Assembly: GCA_947259165.1 (NCBI GenBank)
Contig: CAMYKY010000038.1
Location: forward strand, 1-54,404
DNA length: 54,404 bases
Reading direction: 5' to 3'
Source: an uncultured Acidobacteriota bacterium
GTDB taxonomy: Bacteria; Acidobacteriota; Vicinamibacteria; Marinacidobacterales; SMYC01
The notes beneath the pieces are model-generated. The model was not told the DNA's origin, did no database searches, and was given only the letters and a program-made list of their open reading frames with translations. Made by a program: the position numbers and the translations under genes. Shown here in pieces: positions 22,923 to 30,823 of the stretch; position 1 is the stretch's first letter; each line of letters begins with the position of its first letter.

Positions 22923-24667
22923 TCGCTCGGGACGGGTTCCGGCTCTCCGAGAGAAAACTGGAGCTCGTACAGCCGACGGTACACCCCGCCGGGGTGTTGG
23001 ACGAGCTCGTCGTGGGTCCCGAGCTCCTGTACCGAACCGTCTTCGATCACCATGATCTGGTCGGCCTTTCGAATCGTCGACAACCGGTGCGCAATGACGA
23101 GCGTCGTACGATTGTGCATCAAGTTCTCGAGCGCACGCTGCACCAACGCCTCGGATTCGGCATCGAGCGAGCTCGTGGCTTCATCCAAAATCAACAGCGG
23201 CGGATTCTTCAAAATTGCGCGTGCGATCGCGATCCGTTGGCGCTGGCCTCCCGACAGACGCTCCCCCTTCTCACCGATCACCGTATCGAAGCTCTCCGGC
23301 AACGCCTCGATGAAATCCAAAGCACAAGCGGCCTCGGCAGCGCGGATCAAATCGCCGTCAGAGACCGATGACAAGCCATAGGCGATATTGTTTCGAACAC
23401 TGTCGTTGAACAGAATCGTCTCCTGAGTGACGAGTCCTATCTGGCCTCGCAGGGACGACAGCGTGCCACTGCGGATGTCGACCCCGTCGAACAAGATCGC
23501 CCCGGCACTCGGGTCGTAGAATCGAGGAACGAGACTGGCGAGCGTGCTCTTGCCCGCCCCGCTCGTTCCCACGAGCGCCACCAACTGCCCCGCGCGGACC
23601 TCGAGGTTCATGCGCCGAAGCGCGGGAACGTCGCTGTCGTGATAGATGAACTCGACGTCGCGGAACTCGATCTTGCGCTCTAACGCTGGCAGCTCGACGG
23701 CATCGGGAGCCTCCTGAATCTCGAATGGCGTATCCAGCACCGCAAATATACGCGCGGCAGCAGAAAGCGCCTGCTGGAGCGTTGCGTTTACGCGCGAGAG
23801 TTTCTTGACCGGCATATACATCATGAACAGTGCCGCCATGAAGGACGTGAACTCACCCGGGGTCATCGAACCCGAACCGATCCGCCCGCTACCGTACCAA
23901 ATGGCGGCGGCGATCCCGACGCCACCGACGAGCTCCATGATCGGCGGCATCATGGAGATGACGCGGGTGATGCGCATGTTCGTACGAAACAACTCGTCGG
24001 TTGCACCGACGAACCGTTTCGTCTCGAACGCTTCCATGCGGAACGCCTTGACGATCCGGCTTCCGGAGATCGTCTCGTGCAAGATGTTGGTGATGTCGCG
24101 CCAGCGCTCGAGTCCGGTATCCGTCCGTCGTCTCAGTTTGCGTCCCAGCGTCACCAGCGGGTAAACAGCAAGGGGCGCGGTCACGAAACAAAAAAGTGCC
24201 AGCCGCCAGTCGTAATAAAGAAGAAGCGCGGCGTAGCCGATGAGCGCGAACGATTGCATCAGCAGGTCGCCGAACGCGCTCGAGACCGCGAGCTGGATTT
24301 TCTCGACGTCGTTCGTGATGTGGCTGATGAGAGTTCCGGTTTCTTTCTTTTTAAAGAAACCCACGGATTGTCGGATCACGCTCTCGTAAAGGCCGTTTCT
24401 GAGATCCATCACCGTGCGCTGGCCAACCCAGCTCATCAGATAGGTCGCAAAGTAGGAAGACAACCCCTTGACGAGGTAGAGAATGATGATGAGACCCGCG
24501 ACGCGTCCGAGGTTGACGTTCGCGATCAAAACATCGTCGAAAACAGGCTTTATGAGATACGCGAGTCCGGCCGAAGTAACGCCAAAGCCCGCCATCGCCA
24601 GACAAGCGAGAGCGAAACGAATCCGGTAGGGCCAAGCGTGCGCCAACAGGCGGCGAAACTCTTTCAC
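22919..24667 (-). CDS. MsbA-like ABC exporter (fused membrane and ATPase domains)
   Basis: A 582-residue half-transporter. Six membrane segments span residues ~15-300 and the ATPase domain ~335-575: Walker A GTSGAGKSTLASLVP, Q-loop VTQETILFND, signature LSGGQRQRIAIARAI, Walker B PLLILDEATSSLD and H-loop IAHRLSTIRKAD. MsbA homologues flip lipid A-core across the inner membrane as homodimers; related exporters move other lipids or peptides. Its position before yicC-gmk-priA in a core operon supports a housekeeping lipid role, but no lpx gene is adjacent. Confidence 0.88.
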   Translation of the reverse strand: MKEFRRLLAHAWPYRIRFALACLAMAGFGVTSAGLAYLIKPVFDDVLIANVNLGRVAGLIIILYLVKGLSSYFATYLMSWVGQRTVMDLRNGLYESVIRQSVGFFKKKETGTLISHITNDVEKIQLAVSSAFGDLLMQSFALIGYAALLLYYDWRLALFCFVTAPLAVYPLVTLGRKLRRRTDTGLERWRDITNILHETISGSRIVKAFRMEAFETKRFVGATDELFRTNMRITRVISMMPPIMELVGGVGIAAAIWYGSGRIGSGSMTPGEFTSFMAALFMMYMPVKKLSRVNATLQQALSAAARIFAVLDTPFEIQEAPDAVELPALERKIEFRDVEFIYHDSDVPALRRMNLEVRAGQLVALVGTSGAGKSTLASLVPRFYDPSAGAILFDGVDIRSGTLSSLRGQIGLVTQETILFNDSVRNNIAYGLSSVSDGDLIRAAEAACALDFIEALPESFDTVIGEKGERLSGGQRQRIAIARAILKNPPLLILDEATSSLDAESEALVQRALENLMHNRTTLVIAHRLSTIRKADQIMVIEDGSVQELGTHDELVQHPGGVYRRLYELQFSLGEPEPVPSE

Positions 24668-24963
24668 GTCAGCAATATATCAAGGCCGAAGGTGAATCGG
24701 TAACTGCTGGGACTCGTGATCCGAAAGCCTGTTCACGACGACGCCGAGCTAGTGTCTCGTCTCAGAAGTTCTGTGCATAAAGCTCGAGGTCATTTTGTGC
24801 GCTGGCGAGGCGTGAATGCGATGGCATACCTGGGTATTTCCCGCCTTCCGCAGCGAGCCTGTCGAGCGGAGGGATAGGCCGAAGGCCGAACTGCAATAAT
24901 GTCTCACAACGAAGCCAGCGCGCAAAAGGGCTTCCCCTCACCCGACTTCGCTGGCCCATCGAC
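24668..24963. other. Intergenic spacer upstream of msbA
   Basis: No gene is recognised. CTAGTGTCTCGTCTC at 24749-24763 also occurs at 10898-10912 and may mark the edge of a small dispersed repeat. The spacer should include the promoter of the msbA operon. Confidence 0.4.
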
Positions 24964-25023
24964 CTCTCCCCCTCTGGGGAGAGATTATTGATTCCGATTA
25001 ACCTCTCCCCTCTTGGGGAGAGG
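24964..25023. repeat. Two tandem GC-rich hairpins
   Basis: CTCTCCCC/GGGGAGAG (24964-24983, 4-nt loop) and CCTCTCCCC/GGGGAGAGG (25002-25023, 4-nt loop) are near copies 18 nt apart. They lie just downstream of the aminotransferase stop on minus and could stop transcription or protect the mRNA end; there is no T-run, so a rho-independent terminator is not certain. Similar hairpins are common dispersed repeats. Confidence 0.6.
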
Positions 25024-25043
25024 ACAGGTGGGGGGATGCGGTG

Positions 25044-26249
25044 CTAACCCGCCGCAATGGCGCGGCTCAGTCTTTGGATGCCTTCGTCGATCTGGTCCTG
25101 GGCGACGAAGCTGAAGGAAAGACGTAAGAAGTTGCCGCCGTCTCCATTGGCGAAAAATGTCGAGCCGGCGACGAACGCCATCTTGTAGTCTTCAATAGTG
25201 CGGCGAAGGAGGGTATCGCTGTCAGCACCGTCTTTCAGATGAACCCACAAGAAGAATCCGCCGCCAGCGTGGCCCCAGCTCGTCCCCTCGGGAAGATGCG
25301 TCGACATCGCCGCTTCCATCGCGTCGCGCTTGTTTCGATAGAGCTCGATCGATGCGGCGACTTGGTCGTCGATGAAGCCGTGGCGTCCGTAGTCGTAGAC
25401 GAGTCGTTGCGCCAGCGTGTTGGAGCATTGGTCGGTGCCGAGTTTGCACAGACCGAGACGTTCGATGAGCTCGGCGTCTGCGGCAACCCAACCGAGACGA
25501 ACGCCCGGGCCGAAAATCTTCGAAAAGGTATGGACGAAGACGACGTTTTCCGGGTCTAGGGATTTGAGCGACGGCAACCGCTCACCGTCGTAGACGAGCT
25601 CGGCGTAGGCATGATCCTCGAGGATGGTGACGTTGTAGCGCCGGCAAAGCTCCACGGATTGTCGCCGACGGGTGAGGCTCATCGTTCGTCCTGATGGATT
25701 TTGAAACGATGGGTTGAGATAGAGCAGCTTGGGGGTCACACCCTTTTTCTTCAGCTCGAACAGAGACGCCTCGAGCCCGTCGGTCTCGAGCCCCTCTTCA
25801 TCCATGGGCAACGCCACGATGCGCGCTTCGTAACCGCGGAAAATGTGCAGCGCCATCATGTAGGTCGGCGCTTCGACCAGAACCGTGTCGCCTTTGTCGA
25901 GAATGGACATCGCCGTCAGGTTCAGGCCTTCGACCCCACCCGAGGCGACGAGAATGTTCTCGGGTGAGAGCGACACGTTCTCTTTCGTCGCCATGCGCTC
26001 CGCAATCCATTCCCGCAGCTTGGAGAAGCCGGGGTTCGGGCCGTAGTTGAGCGCCGCGCGCCCCTCATCTTTCAAGACCCGGTCCATCGACTCGCGCACG
26101 CGCTCCATATCGAAAACTGTCGGGTCGGGCAATCCCCCCGCAAGCGAAATGACGTCGGGTCTCTCGGCGAGTTTGAGAATCTCGGTCACCGAGCGCGACG
26201 GCGCGAAGAGGGCCATCCGTTGCGAGGGCTCACGCACGCGGGTAGCCAT
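25044..26249 (-). CDS. PLP-dependent class I/II aminotransferase (LysN/2-aminoadipate type)
   Basis: A 401-residue fold-type I aminotransferase: ISLAGGLPDPTVF, LNYGPNPGFSKLREWIA, LVASGGVEGLNL, LNPSFQNPSGRTMS (substrate/PLP Asn), ILEDHAYAELVYDG (Asp to the pyridine N) and the PLP lysine in VHTFSKIFGPGVRLGW. The pattern is that of 2-aminoadipate, valine-pyruvate and multifunctional MocR-like aminotransferases; the true substrate is not visible. Its start overlaps the galE stop by 20 nt, so it is probably cotranscribed with ugd-galE. It may be metabolic or may amino-modify a sugar or precursor; the first is more likely since sugar aminotransferases belong to another branch. Confidence 0.85.
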   Translation of the reverse strand: MATRVREPSQRMALFAPSRSVTEILKLAERPDVISLAGGLPDPTVFDMERVRESMDRVLKDEGRAALNYGPNPGFSKLREWIAERMATKENVSLSPENILVASGGVEGLNLTAMSILDKGDTVLVEAPTYMMALHIFRGYEARIVALPMDEEGLETDGLEASLFELKKKGVTPKLLYLNPSFQNPSGRTMSLTRRRQSVELCRRYNVTILEDHAYAELVYDGERLPSLKSLDPENVVFVHTFSKIFGPGVRLGWVAADAELIERLGLCKLGTDQCSNTLAQRLVYDYGRHGFIDDQVAASIELYRNKRDAMEAAMSTHLPEGTSWGHAGGGFFLWVHLKDGADSDTLLRRTIEDYKMAFVAGSTFFANGDGGNFLRLSFSFVAQDQIDEGIQRLSRAIAAG

Positions 26250-27231
26250 TTACGAATCGCAGCTTGAAAGCCCACGCGGTTTCGACGATTTGCTCCAGCG
26301 AACCGAGCCGCGGCTGCCAACCGAGCGCGTTTCGGATCTTCTCGGCGCTCGCGACGAGACGCGCAGGATCGCCTTCGCGGCGGGGCGCGATCGCGTGCGG
26401 CACCGCGCGTCCGCTGACGCGTCGGACGGTCTCGATGACGTCGCGCACCGAGCTGCCGGTGCCGGTACCCAGGTTGAAGCTCGTCGACTCGCCCTCCTGC
26501 TGGAGATAGTCGAGGGCAAGCACGTGGGCGACAGCGAGGTCTTGCACGTGGATGTAGTCACGGATGCACGTTCCGTCGGGCGTGTCGTAGTCGTCCCCGA
26601 AAACCGACAGCCCCTCACCCCGCCCCATCGCAGCCTCACACGCCCGTGGGATCAAGTGGGTTTCGGGGCGATGATCCTCTCCGATATCGCCATCTTCATG
26701 AGCGCCCGCGGCGTTGAAGTAGCGCAGGTTCACATGACGAATTCCGTGGGCGTTCTCGAAATCTTTCAAGACCCACTCGAAAACGAGCTTGGTCCGCCCA
26801 TAGGGATTGATGGGGCGTTGCGGATGGTCTTCATCGATGGGCACTTGCTCGGGAACGCCGTACGTCGCACAGGTTGACGAAAAAATGATCGCCGGCACGC
26901 GGTGGCGCGCCATCGCGCCAAGCAGGTTGAGTCCGCCGCCGACGTTGTTGCGATAATACTTCTCCGGGTCCGCGACTGATTCGCCGACATACGCCTTCGC
27001 TCCGAAGTGGAGCACGGCGTCGAATCGCTCGCGCGCCAGCAGCTCGTCCAGGGTCCCAGCGGTTCCCGGCTCCGCGAGATCGGCGCGCACGATCTCCACG
27101 TCGCCGACCGAGGCCGCGTGGCCTTCGCTGAGGTCGTCGAGGACGACGATACGTTGATCGCGCGCCGCCAACTCTCGGACCGCGTGGGAGCCGACGTAGC
27201 CGGCGCCCCCGGTTACGAGGAGCGCAGACAC
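26230..27231 (-). CDS. galE: UDP-glucose 4-epimerase
   Basis: A 333-residue short-chain dehydrogenase fold protein. NAD site GGAGYVGSH at residue 7, acidic VVLDDLSEGH, catalytic FSSTCATYG and YGRTK (Tyr/Lys), NLRYFNAAGAHEDG and RDYIHVQDLAVAH typical of GalE. It interconverts UDP-Glc and UDP-Gal. It lies 1 nt behind ugd and overlaps the aminotransferase, within the minus arm of the polysaccharide locus. Confidence 0.93.
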   Translation of the reverse strand: MSALLVTGGAGYVGSHAVRELAARDQRIVVLDDLSEGHAASVGDVEIVRADLAEPGTAGTLDELLARERFDAVLHFGAKAYVGESVADPEKYYRNNVGGGLNLLGAMARHRVPAIIFSSTCATYGVPEQVPIDEDHPQRPINPYGRTKLVFEWVLKDFENAHGIRHVNLRYFNAAGAHEDGDIGEDHRPETHLIPRACEAAMGRGEGLSVFGDDYDTPDGTCIRDYIHVQDLAVAHVLALDYLQQEGESTSFNLGTGTGSSVRDVIETVRRVSGRAVPHAIAPRREGDPARLVASAEKIRNALGWQPRLGSLEQIVETAWAFKLRFVNGYPRA

Positions 27232-27232
27232 G

Positions 27233-28543
27233 TCAGCCGCGCCCCACGCCGAAATAGGTGAATCCGAGGTCCTTCAGCTTCCCGGGGTTGTAGATATTGC
27301 GACCATCGAAAACAACTGGCTCTCGAAGCAAATCGCGGATTCTGTCGAAGTCTGGCTCACGAAATTCGTTCCATTCGGTAACCAGCACCAACCCGTCAGC
27401 CTCTTCCAACGCTTCGTAGCTCTTCCGGCAATAGGTGACATGCGCCTCAACATCGCCCAAGTGCTTTTTCGCCTCGTCCATGGCTTCCGGGTCGTACACG
27501 CGGACCGCGGCTCCCGCGTCGACCAACCCACGGATGAGTGACAGCGCTGGTGCCTCGCGCATGTCATCGGTGCGCGGTTTGAACGCAAGCCCCCACAGGG
27601 CGAGCCGGCGGCCTTTGAGCTCGCCGTTGAAGTGGTCTCGAATCTTGGAAAGAAGAAATACCTTCTGGGCCTCATTGACGCGCTCGGTCGCCTCGATGAG
27701 CTCGAGGGTCATGCCGGCGTCGCGCGCGGTGCCGAGCAGCGCCCGGATGTCCTTGGGAAAGCAGGAGCCACCGTAGCCGATCCCGGGGAACAGGAACGGA
27801 TGCCCAATGCGACTATCTGCGCCAATAGCTAGGCGCACGTTGCCAACGTCGGCCCCGACCTTTTCGCATAAGCGAGCCATCTCGTTCATGAAACTGATCC
27901 GGCTGGCAAGCATCGCGTTGGCGGCGTACTTGGTCAGCTCGGCACTCGCGGGATCCATCACCAGGAGCGGATTCTGGGTGCGGACGAACGGTCGGTACAG
28001 CTCCTTCATGATCTCAGCCACGGCGGGGTCGTTTGTCCCGATGACGACCCGATCAGGACGGAGGAAATCGTCGATGGCGGCGCCTTCTTTGAGAAACTCA
28101 GGATTGGACACGACGCTCAGGGGCTGGCTCGTCAACGCAGTGATCGTGTCGTGAACCCGGCGATTCGTCCCTACCGGGACCGTGCTCTTCAACACGACGA
28201 TCTTGTACTCGTCCATCTCGCGGCCAATCCCTTCGGCCACGGAAAGGACATGCCTCATATCGGCGGAGCCGTCTTCGCCCGGCGGCGTGCCCACCGCGAT
28301 GAACAAGAGCTTCGATCGTCGAATCGCGTCGTCGAAGTCGGTGGTGAAGCTGAGCCTCTCTTCGGCGACGTTGCGCGCAACGAGCTCGGCCAAGCCGGGC
28401 TCGTAGATAGGCATCTCCCCCCGGCGAAGCCGCTCGATTTTGTCCTCATCGATGTCAACGGCGATCACATGGTTGCCGTTTTCCGCGAGACACGCCGCGA
28501 CGACGAGGCCGACGTAACCGGTACCAATAACGGAAATTTTCAT
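27233..28543 (-). CDS. ugd: UDP-glucose 6-dehydrogenase
   Basis: A 436-residue enzyme oxidising UDP-Glc to UDP-GlcA with two NAD. The N-terminal Rossmann site is ISVIGTGYVGLVVAACLAE, the catalytic cysteine lies in GYGGSCFPKDIRAL (~residue 265), and SNPEFLKEGAAI and WGLAFKPRTDDMREAP are conserved. ATG 28543 is chosen because the conserved N-terminus starts there; the frame is open to 28609. It feeds the UDP-GlcA decarboxylase at 39716. It is divergent from the GT4 gene at 28651, with both promoters in a 107-nt gap. Confidence 0.95.
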   Translation of the reverse strand: MKISVIGTGYVGLVVAACLAENGNHVIAVDIDEDKIERLRRGEMPIYEPGLAELVARNVAEERLSFTTDFDDAIRRSKLLFIAVGTPPGEDGSADMRHVLSVAEGIGREMDEYKIVVLKSTVPVGTNRRVHDTITALTSQPLSVVSNPEFLKEGAAIDDFLRPDRVVIGTNDPAVAEIMKELYRPFVRTQNPLLVMDPASAELTKYAANAMLASRISFMNEMARLCEKVGADVGNVRLAIGADSRIGHPFLFPGIGYGGSCFPKDIRALLGTARDAGMTLELIEATERVNEAQKVFLLSKIRDHFNGELKGRRLALWGLAFKPRTDDMREAPALSLIRGLVDAGAAVRVYDPEAMDEAKKHLGDVEAHVTYCRKSYEALEEADGLVLVTEWNEFREPDFDRIRDLLREPVVFDGRNIYNPGKLKDLGFTYFGVGRG

Positions 28544-28650
28544 AAGCTTTGTCGTTGGGGTGCGGTCGATGGGACTGCAGCCAAGCCGACTATTGTATCG
28601 TGTCCGCACATCGGCACGCCAGGCTTTGGAGTGCTAACATCCCCCAAAAT

Positions 28651-29763
28651 ATGCGAAAGCTCACCATCGGCCTCGATTTTCGCCCCGCGTTGTCGCGAGC
28701 GACGGGCGTCGGCCGATATTTTCAAGGGCTGGTGACGGGGCTCACGCGCGTAGACCACGACAACAACTATGTCTTGTTCTCGAGCTCTTGGAAAGAGCGT
28801 GCGCACAAACAATCTCGCCCCTCGAACTTCAGGCTCGTTGACCGCCGCGTGCCGGTTCGGGTTTTGAACGCGTTGTGGCACCGTGTCGAGGCGCCGTCGA
28901 TGGATCGGCTCGCAGGAGCGACGCTCGATATCGCGCATTCTCCAACGCCGCTGCTGCTCCCCTCGCGCCGCGGTCGATCGGTCATCACGATTTGCGATTT
29001 GTTCTTTCTCGAGCACCCCGAGGCCACGACGCGCGAGATCCGACGCGACTACGCGAGCCTGGTACGCTCGCACGTCCAACGCGCGGATGCGATTATGGCG
29101 ATATCCGAGACAACCGCACGAGACGTCGTGAACAAGCTCGACGTCTCGTCGGAGCGGGTCCACGTCATTCACGCGGGCTTTGATGAGCGGTTCCTTACTC
29201 CTGCGAGCCCCAACGGGCGAGAGAACTACCTTCTCGCCGTCGCCACGATCGAGCCTCGGAAAAACCTCCCGGTATTACTCGAAGCGGTGGCTCTGCTGAG
29301 GAAACGGGGCTGGGACGGAAGGCTTCGTATCGCCGGAGGGTTCGGGCTCGACACCGCCCGGGTCGACGCCACGATCGAGCGATTGGCTCTCGACAACGTT
29401 GTCGACAAGCTGGGGTACGTTGACAGCGCGACGTTATCCTCTCTCTATCGCACCGCAAGCGCCGTCGTGTTGCCGTCGCTTTGGGAAGGCTTCGGGCTTC
29501 CCCTCCTCGAAGCCATGGCGTCGGGAGTCCCGCTCATCGCCTCCGATATCGCGGTCCATCGCGAGGTCGCTGACGATGCCGCCGTTTTCGCGGAGCCGAG
29601 CGATGCTAGAGCCTTCGCCGACGCGATCGAATCAGTCGTGAGCGACGACGCACTGCGAGGTGAGCTCGTGTCGAGAGGACGCGCGCGTGTATCTCGTTTT
29701 TCGTGGGAGGCTTCGGCGGAAAAGGCCGTGGCGCTCTACCGAAGCCTAGGAGCTAGCCGGTAG
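28651..29763 (+). CDS. GT4-family glycosyltransferase
   Basis: A 370-residue GT-B enzyme. The N-terminal acceptor domain starts IGLDFRPALSRATGVGRYFQ, and the C-terminal donor domain carries VATIEPRKNLPVLLEA and the signature SLWEGFGLPLLEAMASGVP with its E-x7-E nucleotide-sugar site. The 'R...GvGRY' start and 'EPRKN' motif are usual in mannosyl/rhamnosyl transferases of exopolysaccharide clusters. The sugar is not predictable. ATG 28651 fits the conserved start; the frame is open upstream to 28549. Confidence 0.9.
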   Translation: MRKLTIGLDFRPALSRATGVGRYFQGLVTGLTRVDHDNNYVLFSSSWKERAHKQSRPSNFRLVDRRVPVRVLNALWHRVEAPSMDRLAGATLDIAHSPTPLLLPSRRGRSVITICDLFFLEHPEATTREIRRDYASLVRSHVQRADAIMAISETTARDVVNKLDVSSERVHVIHAGFDERFLTPASPNGRENYLLAVATIEPRKNLPVLLEAVALLRKRGWDGRLRIAGGFGLDTARVDATIERLALDNVVDKLGYVDSATLSSLYRTASAVVLPSLWEGFGLPLLEAMASGVPLIASDIAVHREVADDAAVFAEPSDARAFADAIESVVSDDALRGELVSRGRARVSRFSWEASAEKAVALYRSLGASR

Positions 29764-29807
29764 TTGCGGGTGTTCACCGGGGTTTTCGCATGAAAGCACA
29801 AAAAAAC

Positions 29808-29910
29808 CAACGCAAAGACGCAAAGGCGCACAGACGCAAAGAAAGACTCGTCGGCGGTAATCCCCTTTGCGTCTTTGCGCCTTCGCGCCTTTGCGTTGAG
29901 TCTTTCTTTG
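29808..29910. repeat. Imperfect inverted repeat built on an ACGCAAAG motif
   Basis: The left arm (29808-29849) is made of repeats of ACGCAAAG and ends in AAAGAAAGACTC; the right arm (29864-29910) is its approximate reverse complement and ends GAGTCTTTCTTTG. The transcript would form a long hairpin between the GT4 and GT2 genes. CGCAAAGACGCAA of this repeat also occurs at 54344-54356, so it belongs to a dispersed family. There is no open frame of interest inside. Confidence 0.7.
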
Positions 29911-29935
29911 ACGTCGTTTGCGGGAGCTAGGATCC

Positions 29936-30823
29936 GTGGGGCTTGCGGTTGCCATCGTTAGCTACAACGCACGCGAAGAGCTCGAGGCATGCCTGACGTC
30001 TGTTTTCGAGAGCTCCTGTGCTTCAGAGCTCGAGGTGATTGTCGTCGACAACGCGTCGAGCGACGCAAGCGCGGCTATGGTGCGCGAATGCTTCGCCCAG
30101 GCGAGCGTCGTGGAATCCGACGAAAACGTCGGATTCGCTCGCGCGAGCAACTTGGCTTGGCGACGAACCCACAGCGAGCTCGTTTTGTTTTTGAACAGCG
30201 ATACAACTCTACCCGTGGATGCGCTCGCGCGTTTGGTAGATATCATGAACGCGCACTCTGACATTGGTGCCCTCGGGCCGTTGTTACGCAATACAGCCGG
30301 ATCGATACAAATGTCGTTCGGCAACATGATGAGCCTGTCCGCCGAGCTCCGACAAAAGATCGTCGATGCCGGCTATCAAGACGGGCGCGGGCCGTTTCGC
30401 AGCTACGTCGAGCGTCTGCACGCAAGCCAGCGCGACGTCGATTGGGTGAGTGGCGCGTGTCTCCTTACTCGGCGACATCTCCTCGAGCACACCAACGGCT
30501 TCGACGAGGAGTTCTTCTTGTACTCCGAAGACGTCGACTTGTGCGCGCGGCTGCGCGCCGAAGGGTGTCGCGTCGTGTTCACTCCCGATGTGGAGATCAC
30601 CCACCACGGCGGTAGCTCAGCGTCCAAGGATCGCGACAAAGCGTTGGTCGAGTCGCAACGGAGTCGACTGCATTTTTATCGCAAGCATTACGGCCAGCCG
30701 AGGCTCGGACTCTTGAAGCTCTATCTGACAGCGAAGCTCGGAGTGGCGTATCTTATTCGTCCTTCGGGACGTCAGACGTATCGAAATATTCTCAAGCTCG
30801 TGTTCCACGGAGATAATGCATGA
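29936..30823 (+). CDS. GT2-family glycosyltransferase
   Basis: A 295-residue GT-A enzyme resembling rhamnosyltransferase/WbbL types: LAVAIVSYNAREELEACL, VIVVDNASSDAS, ENVGFARASNLAWRR, the metal site LFLNSDTTLP (DxD-like), WVSGACLLTRRHLLE and FDEEFFLYSEDVDLCARLR. GTG 29936 is chosen because GGGAG stands 9 nt before it; TTG 29918 is an alternative. A C-terminal basic hydrophobic end could attach to the membrane. The stop overlaps the next gene's ATG (ATGA). Confidence 0.9.
   Translation: MGLAVAIVSYNAREELEACLTSVFESSCASELEVIVVDNASSDASAAMVRECFAQASVVESDENVGFARASNLAWRRTHSELVLFLNSDTTLPVDALARLVDIMNAHSDIGALGPLLRNTAGSIQMSFGNMMSLSAELRQKIVDAGYQDGRGPFRSYVERLHASQRDVDWVSGACLLTRRHLLEHTNGFDEEFFLYSEDVDLCARLRAEGCRVVFTPDVEITHHGGSSASKDRDKALVESQRSRLHFYRKHYGQPRLGLLKLYLTAKLGVAYLIRPSGRQTYRNILKLVFHGDNA

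Noticed and set aside
24964-25023. Definite rho-independent terminator
   Set aside because: Both hairpins are strong but lack a T-run on either strand, so they were listed as repeats only.
29808-29910. CRISPR array
   Set aside because: The repeat units are 8-13 nt, adjacent without spacers and arranged as an inverted repeat; no cas gene is present.
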